A program made the position numbers and the translations under genes. A DNA stretch of 64,000 nt from JACVRW01 sp963734365 (lineage in GTDB: Bacteria; Actinomycetota; Thermoleophilia; Solirubrobacterales; Thermoleophilaceae), in contig CAVTGV010000007.1 of NCBI GenBank assembly GCA_963734365.1, forward strand, positions 62,001 to 126,000, in the 5' to 3' direction. The first letter of the stretch is position 1. The number at the start of each line of letters is the position of its first letter. This document shows positions 32,148 to 40,773 of this stretch, piece after piece. The notes beneath the pieces are model-generated. The model saw nothing but the letters and a program-made list of their open reading frames with translations, ran no database searches and had not been told where the DNA came from.

Positions 32148-32961
32148 GCGCTGGATTCTGTCTGGCGCGGCGGCCGTGCTACTGGGATTCGGCCTGCCGG
32201 CGGCCGCTCAGGCCGCTCCGCAGAGCGTGCTCGTGGTCGGCGACAGCCTCCAGGTGGGCACCGGTCCCTACCTCGAGCGCGACCTGCGTGCGGCGAACGT
32301 GGAGATCGACAGCCGGCAGAGCCGCGGCAGCCTCGACGGGCTCGCGACCCTGCGTTCGCGCCTGCGTACCGATCACACGGTCGTGGTCTTCGATCTCGGC
32401 ACGAACGACGATCCACGCAACCCCGACGCGCTCTACGCGACCATGAACGAAGCCCGCCAGGTTGCCGGTGACCGCTGCCTGGTGGTGGCCACGATCCTGC
32501 GCCCGCCCTACAACGGCGTCTCAGTGGACGGCATGAACGCGGCGATCGAGCGCTTCGCGTCCGACAACCCCGGCGTGCAACTCGTGGACTGGTACGGAGT
32601 CGCCACGAGCACGCGCGGCATCCTCTACGAGGATGGCGTGCACGCGCGGCCCGAGGGCTATGCCCTGCGCGGCCGGCTGGTGGCGCAGGGGGTGCGCGAC
32701 TGCGCCGGCGGCGGCGGCGGGGGAGACGTGACGGGGATTCCCGCGCCGCGCGGCGCCGGCAAGCTGCCCCCCACGCCGCCGCCGGAGCCCGAGCCGGCGC
32801 CGGAGCCCGAGGTCGCGGTGGAGCCGCCGGCGGCGCTGGTGGCGATCGGGTCGGCGGTCCGACACGCCTGGGAGCTCGTGGACAGCGCCACCGGCGATGC
32901 GCGCCGGGCCGCGGGGCTGGGTCCGCCCGAGCCCGTGCTGGGCGACTACTCAGATAATTAG
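32098..32961 (+). CDS. Secreted SGNH hydrolase with Pro-rich tail
   Basis: A 287-residue exported protein. A hydrophobic signal (about 19-40, ending AQA) precedes VVGDSLQVGTGPYL (Ser50), LGTNDD and EDGVHARPEGYALR (Asp, His). From about residue 208 there is a Gly-rich stretch, then a Pro/Glu repeat (PPEPEPAPEPE), likely a wall-spanning or unfolded tail. It lies divergent from the MBOAT gene. ATG 32098 follows AGGA; ATG 32080 is an alternative. The two coding regions overlap. Confidence 0.78.
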   Translation: MNTTTKKAANSIVGKLTRWILSGAAAVLLGFGLPAAAQAAPQSVLVVGDSLQVGTGPYLERDLRAANVEIDSRQSRGSLDGLATLRSRLRTDHTVVVFDLGTNDDPRNPDALYATMNEARQVAGDRCLVVATILRPPYNGVSVDGMNAAIERFASDNPGVQLVDWYGVATSTRGILYEDGVHARPEGYALRGRLVAQGVRDCAGGGGGGDVTGIPAPRGAGKLPPTPPPEPEPAPEPEVAVEPPAALVAIGSAVRHAWELVDSATGDARRAAGLGPPEPVLGDYSDN

Positions 32962-33326
32962 GACGCGAGATCCGGCAGGTGGGCGCGTACGTGCTCGTCC
33001 AGGGTCTGGCGCACCCAGCGGCGCTCCTCCGAGCCCGCCATCCGGTAGCGGCCGAGCAGCTCCTTCTGCCCTTCGAGCGGCAGGCCCGCCAGCTCCCAGC
33101 GGATCGCCAAGCGCTCGAAGAGGAACTCGACCCGCCGCTGCCAGCGATCCTCAGCAGAGGCCGCGGGCCGCGCCTCCAGCGCGTCGAGCTGGCGCCGCGT
33201 GCCCTCGCTCAGCTCGTCGCGCAGCGTGAGCACGTTGCCGTCGGCGTCCGTGTAGTCGCTGGACGCGGCGGGCGCGGAGGGCCCCGAGCGCCCCTGCTTC
33301 TCGCGACGCCGGCTGCGGCGGCCCAA
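32958..33326 (-). CDS. Small hypothetical protein, 122 aa
   Basis: A soluble, Arg/Glu-rich helical protein with SDYTDADGNVLTLRDELSEGTRRQLDALE and FLFERLAIRWELAGLPLEGQK; only short parts are recognisable. I do not know a family. Stop overlaps the SGNH stop by 4 nt. It begins just after the cyclic-nucleotide-binding gene (3 nt), so the two are probably one transcript. Confidence 0.6.
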   Translation of the reverse strand: MGRRSRRREKQGRSGPSAPAASSDYTDADGNVLTLRDELSEGTRRQLDALEARPAASAEDRWQRRVEFLFERLAIRWELAGLPLEGQKELLGRYRMAGSEERRWVRQTLDEHVRAHLPDLAS

Positions 33327-33329
33327 GGC

Positions 33330-33740
33330 TCAGCCGGCGGGTGGAGCTTCCAGCGTCTTCGCGCGGCGGTCGCAGGCGGCGCGAATGCGGTCGGCCACGT
33401 TCGGCAGCACGGCGGCCATGCTCCGGAACTCCTGCTCCGACATCACGAGCGCCCGCACCTGTGAGGTGGCGGTCACCGAAGCGTTGCGGGTGGCGCCACC
33501 GAGAATGCCCATCTCGCCCAGGAAGTCGCCCGTGCCGAGCACGGCGATGCAGTCGCCGTCGCGGACCACCTCGGCGGAGCCCTCGAGCAGAACGAAGAAC
33601 TCGTAGGCGAACTCTCCCTGCCGGACGAGCTCGGCGCCCTCGGCAAGGTCGATCTCGTCGGCGCGCTGCGCGACCTCGCGCAGCTCCTTCGTCGACAGCG
33701 ACTCGAACAACGGGATTCCCTTCAGGCTGGCCAGATCCAT
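33330..33740 (-). CDS. Stand-alone cyclic-nucleotide-binding-domain protein
   Basis: A 136-residue protein made of one cNMP-binding fold: FAYEFFVLLEGSAEVVRDGD, LGTGDFLGEMGILGGATRNASVTA (phosphate cassette-like). It lacks a DNA-binding domain, so it is not a CRP regulator itself. The Arg of the phosphate cassette (usually RxA) reads GATRNASV, which may still bind a nucleotide. It could be a regulatory subunit for a partner. An unknown 122-aa gene follows. Confidence 0.85.
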   Translation of the reverse strand: MDLASLKGIPLFESLSTKELREVAQRADEIDLAEGAELVRQGEFAYEFFVLLEGSAEVVRDGDCIAVLGTGDFLGEMGILGGATRNASVTATSQVRALVMSEQEFRSMAAVLPNVADRIRAACDRRAKTLEAPPAG

Positions 33741-33838
33741 GCTCCTCCTCCGCTCGGAGACGACGAAATGATCCTAACTCCGGTGGGCCCTGCGCGCTTC
33801 GGGACCGTATCCGGTGCCGTCCGTAGGCTGCCGCGGCG

Positions 33839-35167
33839 ATGGATCGCGTCACCGTACGGGGGCTGTCCGCGAGCGAGCGGTCTCCGCGCTGGCGTCGCCG
33901 GGTGCGCCTGCGCGAGCGCCTGGCCCTGAGTCTCACCCTGATCCCCGCCGTATACCTGCTGGCTGCGGCGGTGCTCGGGATCGTCGTGCCGGAGATCGAC
34001 CGCTCACGGGGGCACAACACGGTCCTGGATCTCGATCCGGACAGCGCCCGCTCGATCCTCGAGGCGGTCGCCGCCGGGATGATCACGTTCGCCGGCCTGG
34101 TGGTGTCGATCGCTGTGCTGGTGATCCAGTTCGGTGCCGGGCAGTACTCGCCGCGGTTGGTGCTCCTCTTTCGCCGCGACCCCGTGGTCAAGAACGCACT
34201 CGGGCTGTTCGTGGCTCCCGGGCTGTTCGCGCTCGTGGCGGTTGGACCGATCGGTGCCGGCAACGCTGACGTGCGCCCCGATCTCACCGTGATCGTGGCG
34301 CTGCTCCTCATGACGGCCGCGCTGCTGGCGTTGTTTGGCTTCATCGGGCGGCTGCTCGATCTCCTCCGGCCGCGCCAGATCTACGCTCACCTGGTGGAGC
34401 GGGCGAACGCGGCCATCGACGACGTCTACCCCGCCGCTCTCGGCTCGGACGTGGAGCGCGTGGCTCGTCCCCGAGAGACGGTCACGTCGGTGGTTAGCCA
34501 CATCCTGGCTCCGGCGGTGCTCGCGGCGGTCGACCGCGCGCAAGCCGTACGGGTCGCAGGCGAGGCGGGCGTGGCCGTGGAGGTGGCGCTGCCGGTGGGC
34601 GGCCACGTCCACACCGGAGCTCCGCTGTTCCTCGTACACGGTGAAGGCGCGGTCGACGAGCGGGCGCTGCGCGAGTGCGCCATCTTCTCCGATGGCCGCA
34701 CCATCACCCAGGACCCGGCGTTCGCGCTGCGGGCGATGGTGGACGTGGCGTGCCGCGCGCTCTCGGCCGCCGTGAACGATCCCACCACCGCGGTGGAGTG
34801 CCTGGACGCCGAGCAGGGCTTGCTGCTGCGTCTCGCCGAGCGGCGCCTCGACGGCTCGGCCGTTGTGGACGATGACGGGGTCGTGCGGCTGTTGATGCCA
34901 ACCGCCGGCTGGGACGACCTGCTCACGCTCGCCTTCACCGAGATCCGCAACTACGGGGCCGGCGACCCGCAGGTTGCTCGGCGCATGCGCGCCCTGCTCG
35001 AGAGTCTCGAGGAGGCGGCACCGGAGTCGCGGCGCTCCCAGCTCGCGCAGCAGCGGACCCTGCTCGACCACGCGGTGGAGCGGGCCTACCCCGATTCGCT
35101 GGAGCGTGCCGTGGCCCGTACGCCGGATCGGCTCGGCCTCGGCGCCGGCGGGCCCGCGCCGCCCTAG
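33839..35167 (+). CDS. DUF2254 family membrane protein
   Basis: A 442-residue protein with four hydrophobic helices in the first 175 residues (LTLIPAVYLLAAAVLGIVV, ITFAGLVVSIAVLVIQFGAGQYSPR, LFVAPGLFALVAV, VALLLMTAALLALFGFIGR) and a soluble C-terminal half, as in DUF2254. FGAGQYSPRLV is the family mark. Function is unknown. ATG 33839 lies 9 nt after TAGGCT, so it may be leaderless. Its stop shares CTAG with the convergent lipase-like gene. Confidence 0.85.
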   Translation: MDRVTVRGLSASERSPRWRRRVRLRERLALSLTLIPAVYLLAAAVLGIVVPEIDRSRGHNTVLDLDPDSARSILEAVAAGMITFAGLVVSIAVLVIQFGAGQYSPRLVLLFRRDPVVKNALGLFVAPGLFALVAVGPIGAGNADVRPDLTVIVALLLMTAALLALFGFIGRLLDLLRPRQIYAHLVERANAAIDDVYPAALGSDVERVARPRETVTSVVSHILAPAVLAAVDRAQAVRVAGEAGVAVEVALPVGGHVHTGAPLFLVHGEGAVDERALRECAIFSDGRTITQDPAFALRAMVDVACRALSAAVNDPTTAVECLDAEQGLLLRLAERRLDGSAVVDDDGVVRLLMPTAGWDDLLTLAFTEIRNYGAGDPQVARRMRALLESLEEAAPESRRSQLAQQRTLLDHAVERAYPDSLERAVARTPDRLGLGAGGPAPP

Positions 35168-36282
35168 CGCTCCGCCCTGCGCAGGTACTGTCGAGCCTGC
35201 CGCGCCACCACCTTCGTGAGCGTCCCCAACGCGATGTTGCCGTCCATCAGGTGCAGGCCCCAGGTGGCGTCGGGCACCGGGGTGAGGGTTCGGGCCTTCA
35301 GGTTCGAGGTGACCTGGAGGACGTCCGCGCCGCCGGCCGACGAGCAGCGGGCCGTGGCTGCGCTGGGCAGGGAGATCCACGGGGTGCTCGCCCGCGGCAG
35401 CGGCCCTCCTGCGGCCACCTGGATGAGGGATCCGATCGCGCCGGCCGCGAAGGGGGTGGTGGGAAGCACCAGCTCGACCTTTCCCGAGCCGCCGGCCAGC
35501 GCGGCGGGATTGGTGCACAGCACCTCGAGACGGTCGTTCGTGGTGCGGCCGAACACCGAGTTCGCCGGCACGGGTCCGTTGAAGGACGAGAAGTGGATCA
35601 CGCAACCGGTCTGCCTGGATGAGCGGCAGGCCCTGACGTTTCGGAAGTCTCCGCCGGCGTCGCGCCCCTTGCGCACCGTGACCCCGCCACCCAGGAGAAC
35701 CGCGGAGATCAGTCGCCTGCGCACCCTCGGCGACGGATCGATCTCGCGTTTCACGAGGTCGCGAAGCATGAACGTGCCCTGTGAGTGGCTGAGCAGGACC
35801 ACGCCGCGTCCCCTGTTGTACTTGCGCAGATAGGCGCGCCATGCCTCACGCACGTCCGAGTAGGCGCGCTCACGGTCGGCCCGAGTCACGGTCGGATTGC
35901 GCAGCCCGGCGAGCGTGATCTGGCGGTAGACCGGTGCGTAGACCCGGCAATCGCGCGAGTAGCGGGCGGCCTGGTAGAGCGCGATCGAGCGCAGTTCGGG
36001 ATCGATGCTCTTGGTGGCCTGCACGCCCGGCTGGTTGCTCACCGTCGGATAGACGTAGAAGCAGTCGTACTTCGGGCGGGTGGGGCGCTTGACGTTGAGC
36101 GTGGCGAGCTTCTTCTCATCGGGAGACAGCACCGTGGTCCGCAGGCTGGGCGTGCACGGGTTGTCCTTCAGGCCGGGCTTGCACAGCCACACGGTCTTCG
36201 CCGCGGCCGGAGCGGCCGCCGCGAGGGCGGCCGACAGGACGAGGGCAACAACCACCAAACGGTGCGGTCCCCTTCGGGTCAA
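35164..36282 (-). CDS. Exported DUF3089 alpha/beta hydrolase
   Basis: A 372-residue exported hydrolase. A signal peptide (1-28, AAAAPAAA) leads to KTVWLCKPGLKDNPC, then the nucleophile elbow VVLLSHSQGTFMLRD (Ser). DUF3089 members are lysophospholipase/esterase-like; many Cys are present (CKPGLKDNPC, CRVYAP), suggesting disulfides outside the cell. The first gene of the unit with LtrA upstream (4-nt overlap at 36279-36282). Confidence 0.85.
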   Translation of the reverse strand: MTRRGPHRLVVVALVLSAALAAAAPAAAKTVWLCKPGLKDNPCTPSLRTTVLSPDEKKLATLNVKRPTRPKYDCFYVYPTVSNQPGVQATKSIDPELRSIALYQAARYSRDCRVYAPVYRQITLAGLRNPTVTRADRERAYSDVREAWRAYLRKYNRGRGVVLLSHSQGTFMLRDLVKREIDPSPRVRRRLISAVLLGGGVTVRKGRDAGGDFRNVRACRSSRQTGCVIHFSSFNGPVPANSVFGRTTNDRLEVLCTNPAALAGGSGKVELVLPTTPFAAGAIGSLIQVAAGGPLPRASTPWISLPSAATARCSSAGGADVLQVTSNLKARTLTPVPDATWGLHLMDGNIALGTLTKVVARQARQYLRRAER

Positions 36283-37469
36283 TGCGATGCCTCCTCTTCG
36301 AGCAGCCTGGTTCGGAGCCGCTGGCGCAGCTCGGCGAAGGCCACGGTTTCGTAGGTGATGAGCGCGGCGAGCAGCGCCGCGACGATGGCGATCGTAACCA
36401 GGGCAGGGATCTCCACCGCGGCGGGGATGAGCGCCAGCAACACGCCGGCGGCCAGCACGCGCTGCCAGCTGAAGCGATGGACGTTGCGCCAGCGAAAGGC
36501 GACGTGCGCCAGCAGGTACAGCGTGGCCCCGCCCAGGAGCGCCACCGCCGGAACGAGCTTGAGCGGATCATCCACGTGCTCGAGCGTCTTCTTGAAGCCC
36601 AGCGCCACGAGCACGATGCCCGCCACCATCGGGAAGTGCAAATAGGAGAAGGAGTCGCGAGCGACCTCGTTGCGCTCCCGGCCCTTCTCGGCGTTCACGA
36701 GCCGGCGTTCGGCCACCAGCGCGACGACGTCGAAGTAGAGCCGCCAGAGCGCGAACGCGATCGCGGTGCCGAGCACCGCGGCCACCACCACGCCGGCGTC
36801 CACGCCCTCCTCGGCTCCCACGCCGATGGCGACGATGGACTCGCCGAGCGCGATGATCACGATCAGCCCGTGACGCTCGGCGAAGTGGCCGGGCGAGAGC
36901 TTCCAGCCCTCGGCCCCGAACACGTAGGGCTCACCGACGTCGAGGAGCAGGGCGAGCGCCCACAGGCCTCCCTGCAGCCAGCCGTCGGTGAACGAGGCGG
37001 CCACGAGCAGGCCCACCCCGACCGCCGTGCCGACGGCCAGCCCGCTGACGGAGCGGCGGAACACGGGGTCGTCCCGGCTCGCCACGAGGAAGAGGACGAT
37101 GTGTGCCCCGCGCAACACCGCGTAGGCGCCGGCGAACAGCAGGCCCAGGTCGCCGAAGGCGTCGGGTATGCACAGCGACGCCACGAGCGCCGCCGCCATC
37201 GCCGCGAGGATCGCGAAGCGCACGATCCCCTCCTCGGGATCGACCACGCTGGTGAGCCACGAGTAGCCCACCCATGCCCACCACATCACGCCCAGAACCA
37301 GCAGTCCCTGACCCAGCCCCTCCCACGTGGGGTTGTCGGCCATCAGCGCCGTGCATTGGGTGAGCGCCAGGACGAAGACGAGGTCGAAGAACAACTCCAG
37401 GGGTGAGACCCGGTCGCCCGTGCGCATCACGGTCACGGGGCGGGAGCTGCGAGCGGCGGTCGCCTCCAT
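36279..37469 (-). CDS. Low-temperature-requirement A (LtrA)-family membrane protein
   Basis: A 396-residue polytopic membrane protein with at least ten hydrophobic helices. SPLELFFDLVFVLALTQCTA is the LtrA signature and FAERHGLIVIIALGESIVAIGVG the second one. Listeria LtrA is needed for growth in the cold, but the biochemical role is unknown. It is upstream of and coupled to the DUF3089 gene. Confidence 0.9.
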   Translation of the reverse strand: MEATAARSSRPVTVMRTGDRVSPLELFFDLVFVLALTQCTALMADNPTWEGLGQGLLVLGVMWWAWVGYSWLTSVVDPEEGIVRFAILAAMAAALVASLCIPDAFGDLGLLFAGAYAVLRGAHIVLFLVASRDDPVFRRSVSGLAVGTAVGVGLLVAASFTDGWLQGGLWALALLLDVGEPYVFGAEGWKLSPGHFAERHGLIVIIALGESIVAIGVGAEEGVDAGVVVAAVLGTAIAFALWRLYFDVVALVAERRLVNAEKGRERNEVARDSFSYLHFPMVAGIVLVALGFKKTLEHVDDPLKLVPAVALLGGATLYLLAHVAFRWRNVHRFSWQRVLAAGVLLALIPAAVEIPALVTIAIVAALLAALITYETVAFAELRQRLRTRLLEEEASH

Positions 37470-37508
37470 CGCGCTGCAGTATGCCGCTGGCTAGTCTTGC
37501 CCGCCCCG

Positions 37509-38291
37509 ATGGGCGACTTCGAACAGGACACGGCGGTACGCGCGGTCGCCGAGGGGAGCTTCAGCTGCGACATCAGGCCCGACTGGTGGGTGGTGAACGG
37601 GCCCAACGGCGGCTACGTGGCGGCGATTCTGGTGCGCGCCATGAGCGCCGGCTCCGCCGCCGAGGAGCGGCCGCTGCGCTCGCTCACCGTCCACTACCAG
37701 CGCCCGCCCGAGGCCGGGCCCGCTCAGATCGAGGTGACCGTCGAGCGCCAGGGCCGCTCGGTGAGCTTCATGCGCGCCGCCCTGTCTCAGGACGGCCGCG
37801 TGTGTGCGGGAGCCGTGGCCGTGTTCGCGCGCGACCGCGAGGGCCTCGAGCTCGACCACGCCCGCGCTCCGGTGGTGCCGCCGCCGGAGGAGATCGACCA
37901 ACTGCCCGATCGGCCGGAGGCGCCGCCGTTCGGCCGCGAGTTCGACTTTCGTCCCGCCGTCGGCAAGACCGTGTTCGGAGGCGCGGACGAGGCACTCACC
38001 GGGGGCTGGCTGCGCTTCCGCGACGAGCGCCCACTCGATGCCGCGGCGCTGGTGGCGCTGTGCGACTCGTGGTTCCCGGCCGTGTTCGCCGTGTCGGACG
38101 GCCCGCTCGCCGTTCCGACCCTGGAGCTGACCGTGCACGTGCGCGCTCCACTGCCTCTTGCGCACGACTGGGTGCTCGGCCGCTACGCCACCCGGCTCGC
38201 CCGCGAGGGCTTCCTCGAGGAGGACGCCGAGATTTTCAGCCGCGACGGGCGGCTGCTTGCGCAGTCGCGCCAGCTCGCGCTCGCCGGTTAG
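37509..38291 (+). CDS. Acyl-CoA thioesterase (TesB-like double hotdog)
   Basis: A 260-residue thioesterase with two hotdog folds. The N-terminal GPNGGYVAAILVRAM and SLTVHYQRPPEAGPAQIEV, then the second fold with PLPLAHDWVLGRYATRLAREGFLEEDAEIF in short runs; WLRFRDERPLDAAALVALCDSW is the linker. It hydrolyses acyl-CoA thioesters, chain length unknown. ATG 37509 is 11 nt after TAGTCT; a TTG 12 nt upstream is possible. The glycosyltransferase gene follows 14 nt later. Confidence 0.85.
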   Translation: MGDFEQDTAVRAVAEGSFSCDIRPDWWVVNGPNGGYVAAILVRAMSAGSAAEERPLRSLTVHYQRPPEAGPAQIEVTVERQGRSVSFMRAALSQDGRVCAGAVAVFARDREGLELDHARAPVVPPPEEIDQLPDRPEAPPFGREFDFRPAVGKTVFGGADEALTGGWLRFRDERPLDAAALVALCDSWFPAVFAVSDGPLAVPTLELTVHVRAPLPLAHDWVLGRYATRLAREGFLEEDAEIFSRDGRLLAQSRQLALAG

Positions 38292-38305
38292 GCTCTCCGG
38301 CCACG

Positions 38306-39418
38306 ATGCGTGTGCTCTACGGAGTCAACGGCGAGGGGATGGGGCACGCCACTCGCTCGCAGGTGGTGATCGATTCGCTGCTGGGCGAGCACGACGTGCG
38401 CGTGGTCGCCTCGGGAGCGGCCTTCAACTACCTGAAGGACCGCCTTCCGCGCGTGGACGAGATCATGGGCCCGAGCTTCGCGATGGAGGAGGGCGAGATC
38501 CGCCGCTGGGCCACCGTTCGGCAGAACCTCCGGCTGGGCCCGAAGGAGCTTCCCGAGACGTTGAAGCACTGGCTCGCCATGGTGGACGAGTGGGAGCCCG
38601 AGGTGGTGATCACCGACTTCGAGCCGCTGGCCGGGATCTACGCCCGCCTCAGCAACACGCCGCTGATCTGCGTCGACAACATCCACATGATCGATCGCTG
38701 CAAGCACGACAAGGAGATCATCGGGGCCGAGCACAGCGACTTCTCGATTGCCCGCGCCGTGACTCGCGGGATGGTTCCCACCGCGGGCGACTACCTCGTG
38801 CTGACCTTCTTCGACGCCCCGATATTGCGCGGGCGCACCAAGCTGATAGCCCCGATCGTGCGGCCCGAGGTGGTGGCGGCGGGCGCCGAGGACGGCGACC
38901 ACCTCGTGGTGTACTCGAGCGGCGATCCGCACCTGCTCGACGCGCTGCGCTCGACCGGGATGCGCTGCCTCGTCTACGGCATGAGGGGCGGCCCCCAGGA
39001 GGACACCGTGGACGGCAACCTCGAGTTCCGCCCGCGCTCCAACGAGGGCTTCGTGCACGATCTCCGGACCGCCCGGGCGGTGGTTGCCGGAGGTGGGTTC
39101 TCGCTGCTCAGCGAGGCGGTGTTCCTGGGCAAGCCCATGCTCGCCGTGCCGCTCCACGGGCAGTTCGAACAGCTGATGAATGCCCGTTACCTCGAACGCG
39201 AGCGCTTCGGAATGTGCGCGACCGAGGTGACTCCCGAGGTGCTGACCACGTTCCTCGGCCGTCTCGACGAGTTCGACGAGGCGCTGGGCGGATACGAGCA
39301 GGAGGGCAATGACGCCACCCTGCAGACCATCGAGGAGACCGCGCTCACGGCGGCGAGCCAGGACAAGCGCACGCGGAGGCGGCTCAGGCGCAAGGCGCGC
39401 AGGGGGGTACGAAAGTGA
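38306..39418 (+). CDS. GT28-like glycosyltransferase (UDP-GlcNAc transferase-like)
   Basis: A 370-residue GT-B glycosyltransferase. The N-terminal GVNGEGMGHATRSQVV is the acceptor-site Gly loop, HLVVYSSGDPHLLDAL the start of the donor domain, and VVAGGGFSLLSEAVFLGKPMLAVPLHGQ the nucleotide-binding stretch of the MurG/GT28 group. The Lys/Arg-rich tail (KRTRRRLRRKARRG) could hold it at the membrane. ATG 38306 is 11 nt after TAGGCT. It overlaps a polysaccharide deacetylase (GTGA), so the two act together on one glycan. Confidence 0.87.
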   Translation: MRVLYGVNGEGMGHATRSQVVIDSLLGEHDVRVVASGAAFNYLKDRLPRVDEIMGPSFAMEEGEIRRWATVRQNLRLGPKELPETLKHWLAMVDEWEPEVVITDFEPLAGIYARLSNTPLICVDNIHMIDRCKHDKEIIGAEHSDFSIARAVTRGMVPTAGDYLVLTFFDAPILRGRTKLIAPIVRPEVVAAGAEDGDHLVVYSSGDPHLLDALRSTGMRCLVYGMRGGPQEDTVDGNLEFRPRSNEGFVHDLRTARAVVAGGGFSLLSEAVFLGKPMLAVPLHGQFEQLMNARYLERERFGMCATEVTPEVLTTFLGRLDEFDEALGGYEQEGNDATLQTIEETALTAASQDKRTRRRLRRKARRGVRK

Positions 39419-40149
39419 AGCGAGCGGCAGGAGTAGGGGCGGGACTGGGCGTGGCCGGTGCCGGCTTCGCCATCTACAACGGACAGGTACCGACTGCGCA
39501 GCTCTACGGAGCCACGATCTGTCGCGTGCCGAGCGCGGGCAAGAAGATGGCTCTGACCTACGACGACGGTCCCAACCCGGAGCAGACACCGCGGTTGATG
39601 GCGCTGCTCGAGCGCTTCAACGCCCATGCGACGTTCTTCCTGATCGGCCGCTGGGCCGAGCGCGAGCCGGGCCTGATCCGGGAGCTGCACGCCGCCGGCC
39701 ACGCCATCGGCAACCACACCTACAGCCATCCGAGCATGCCGCTGCTCAGCTCCGGCGGGGTGCGCGAGGAGCTGGCTCGCTGCCGCGAGGCCGTGGAGAA
39801 GTCGGGAGTGAGCTTCAGCGAGTCCGACGGACAGGCACTGATGCGACCGCCCTACGGCCGTCGCCGGCCCGGCACGCTGCGAACCATGCGCGCCGAGGGC
39901 TACGTGCCCGTCACCTGGTCGATCACGTGCTACGACTGGCGCAAGCCCAGCTGGTGGAGCGAGAAGCAGATCGCCAAGAAGGCCTCGAAGGCCGGTGAGG
40001 GCGACGTGATCCTGCTCCACGACGGCTCCCACCTCGATCCGGCGCACGACCGCTCGCGGTCGATCGATGCCACCGAGGAGACGCTCGAGCGTTTCACCGC
40101 CGAGGGTTACGAGTTCGTCACGATCCCGCAGTTGGCGGCCTCCGCCTGA
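39415..40149 (+). CDS. Polysaccharide deacetylase (NodB-like, CE4)
   Basis: A 244-residue exported CE4 enzyme. An N-terminal membrane anchor (3-20) precedes the NodB domain: ALTYDDGPNP (Asp50-Asp51), NHTYSHPSM (His101 and His105), MRPPYGRRR and LLHDGSHLDP. It removes N- or O-acetyl groups from a polysaccharide such as peptidoglycan. It is coupled to the glycosyltransferase by GTGA. Confidence 0.92.
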   Translation: MKRAAGVGAGLGVAGAGFAIYNGQVPTAQLYGATICRVPSAGKKMALTYDDGPNPEQTPRLMALLERFNAHATFFLIGRWAEREPGLIRELHAAGHAIGNHTYSHPSMPLLSSGGVREELARCREAVEKSGVSFSESDGQALMRPPYGRRRPGTLRTMRAEGYVPVTWSITCYDWRKPSWWSEKQIAKKASKAGEGDVILLHDGSHLDPAHDRSRSIDATEETLERFTAEGYEFVTIPQLAASA

Positions 40150-40161
40150 CGAGCCGCACCG

Positions 40162-40767
40162 ATGCCGGTCAAGACCTACGACGAGTACGACTTCGGCCTC
40201 TCGTGGGTCATGGACGAGCCGCTCGAGCGGACCTCACATGCGCTGGTGGCCGACGACCGCGTGTGGCTGATCGACCCCGTGGACGATCCCGAGGCCATCG
40301 AGCGCGCCACCGCCCTCGGGGAGCCGGCGGCCGTGCTGCAGCTGCTCGACCGGCACAACCGTGACTGCGCCGCCCTGGCCGAGCGCCTCGGCGTTCTGCA
40401 CGTGAAGGTCCCGGACGTGGTGCCCGGCTCGCCCTTCGAGGCGATTCCGGTCGTCCGCTTCCCGCTCTGGCACGAGACCGCTCTGTGGTGGCAGGAGCAG
40501 CGGGCGCTGATCGTGGCCGAGGTGGTGGGCTCGGCCCCGCCCTACACCGGGGGCCGCCGCCCCGTGGGAGTGCACATCTTCCTGCGCGCCTTTCCGCCCG
40601 GAGGCCTGCGCGGCTACGTGCCGGGGCACCTGCTGATGGGACACGGCGGCGGGCTGCACGGCGAGCGGGCGGCGAGCGCGCTCGACGAGGCGTTCGAGCA
40701 CGCTCGCGGCGACCTGCCCGAGGTGCTCAAGGGACTCGCGGGCCAGATGCGCGGCCGGCCCGCCTGA
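40162..40767 (+). CDS. Metallo-beta-lactamase-fold-like protein without metal motif
   Basis: A 201-residue protein whose outline resembles the metallo-beta-lactamase fold (RTSHALVADDRVWLIDPVDD, then LDRHNRDCAALAERLG, LWHETALWWQEQRALIVAEVVGS). The HxHxDH metal motif is replaced by RHNRDC, so it is probably not an active hydrolase of the standard type. It ends in a helical PEVLKGLAGQM. Role unknown. Confidence 0.6.
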   Translation: MPVKTYDEYDFGLSWVMDEPLERTSHALVADDRVWLIDPVDDPEAIERATALGEPAAVLQLLDRHNRDCAALAERLGVLHVKVPDVVPGSPFEAIPVVRFPLWHETALWWQEQRALIVAEVVGSAPPYTGGRRPVGVHIFLRAFPPGGLRGYVPGHLLMGHGGGLHGERAASALDEAFEHARGDLPEVLKGLAGQMRGRPA

Positions 40768-40773
40768 GCACGA

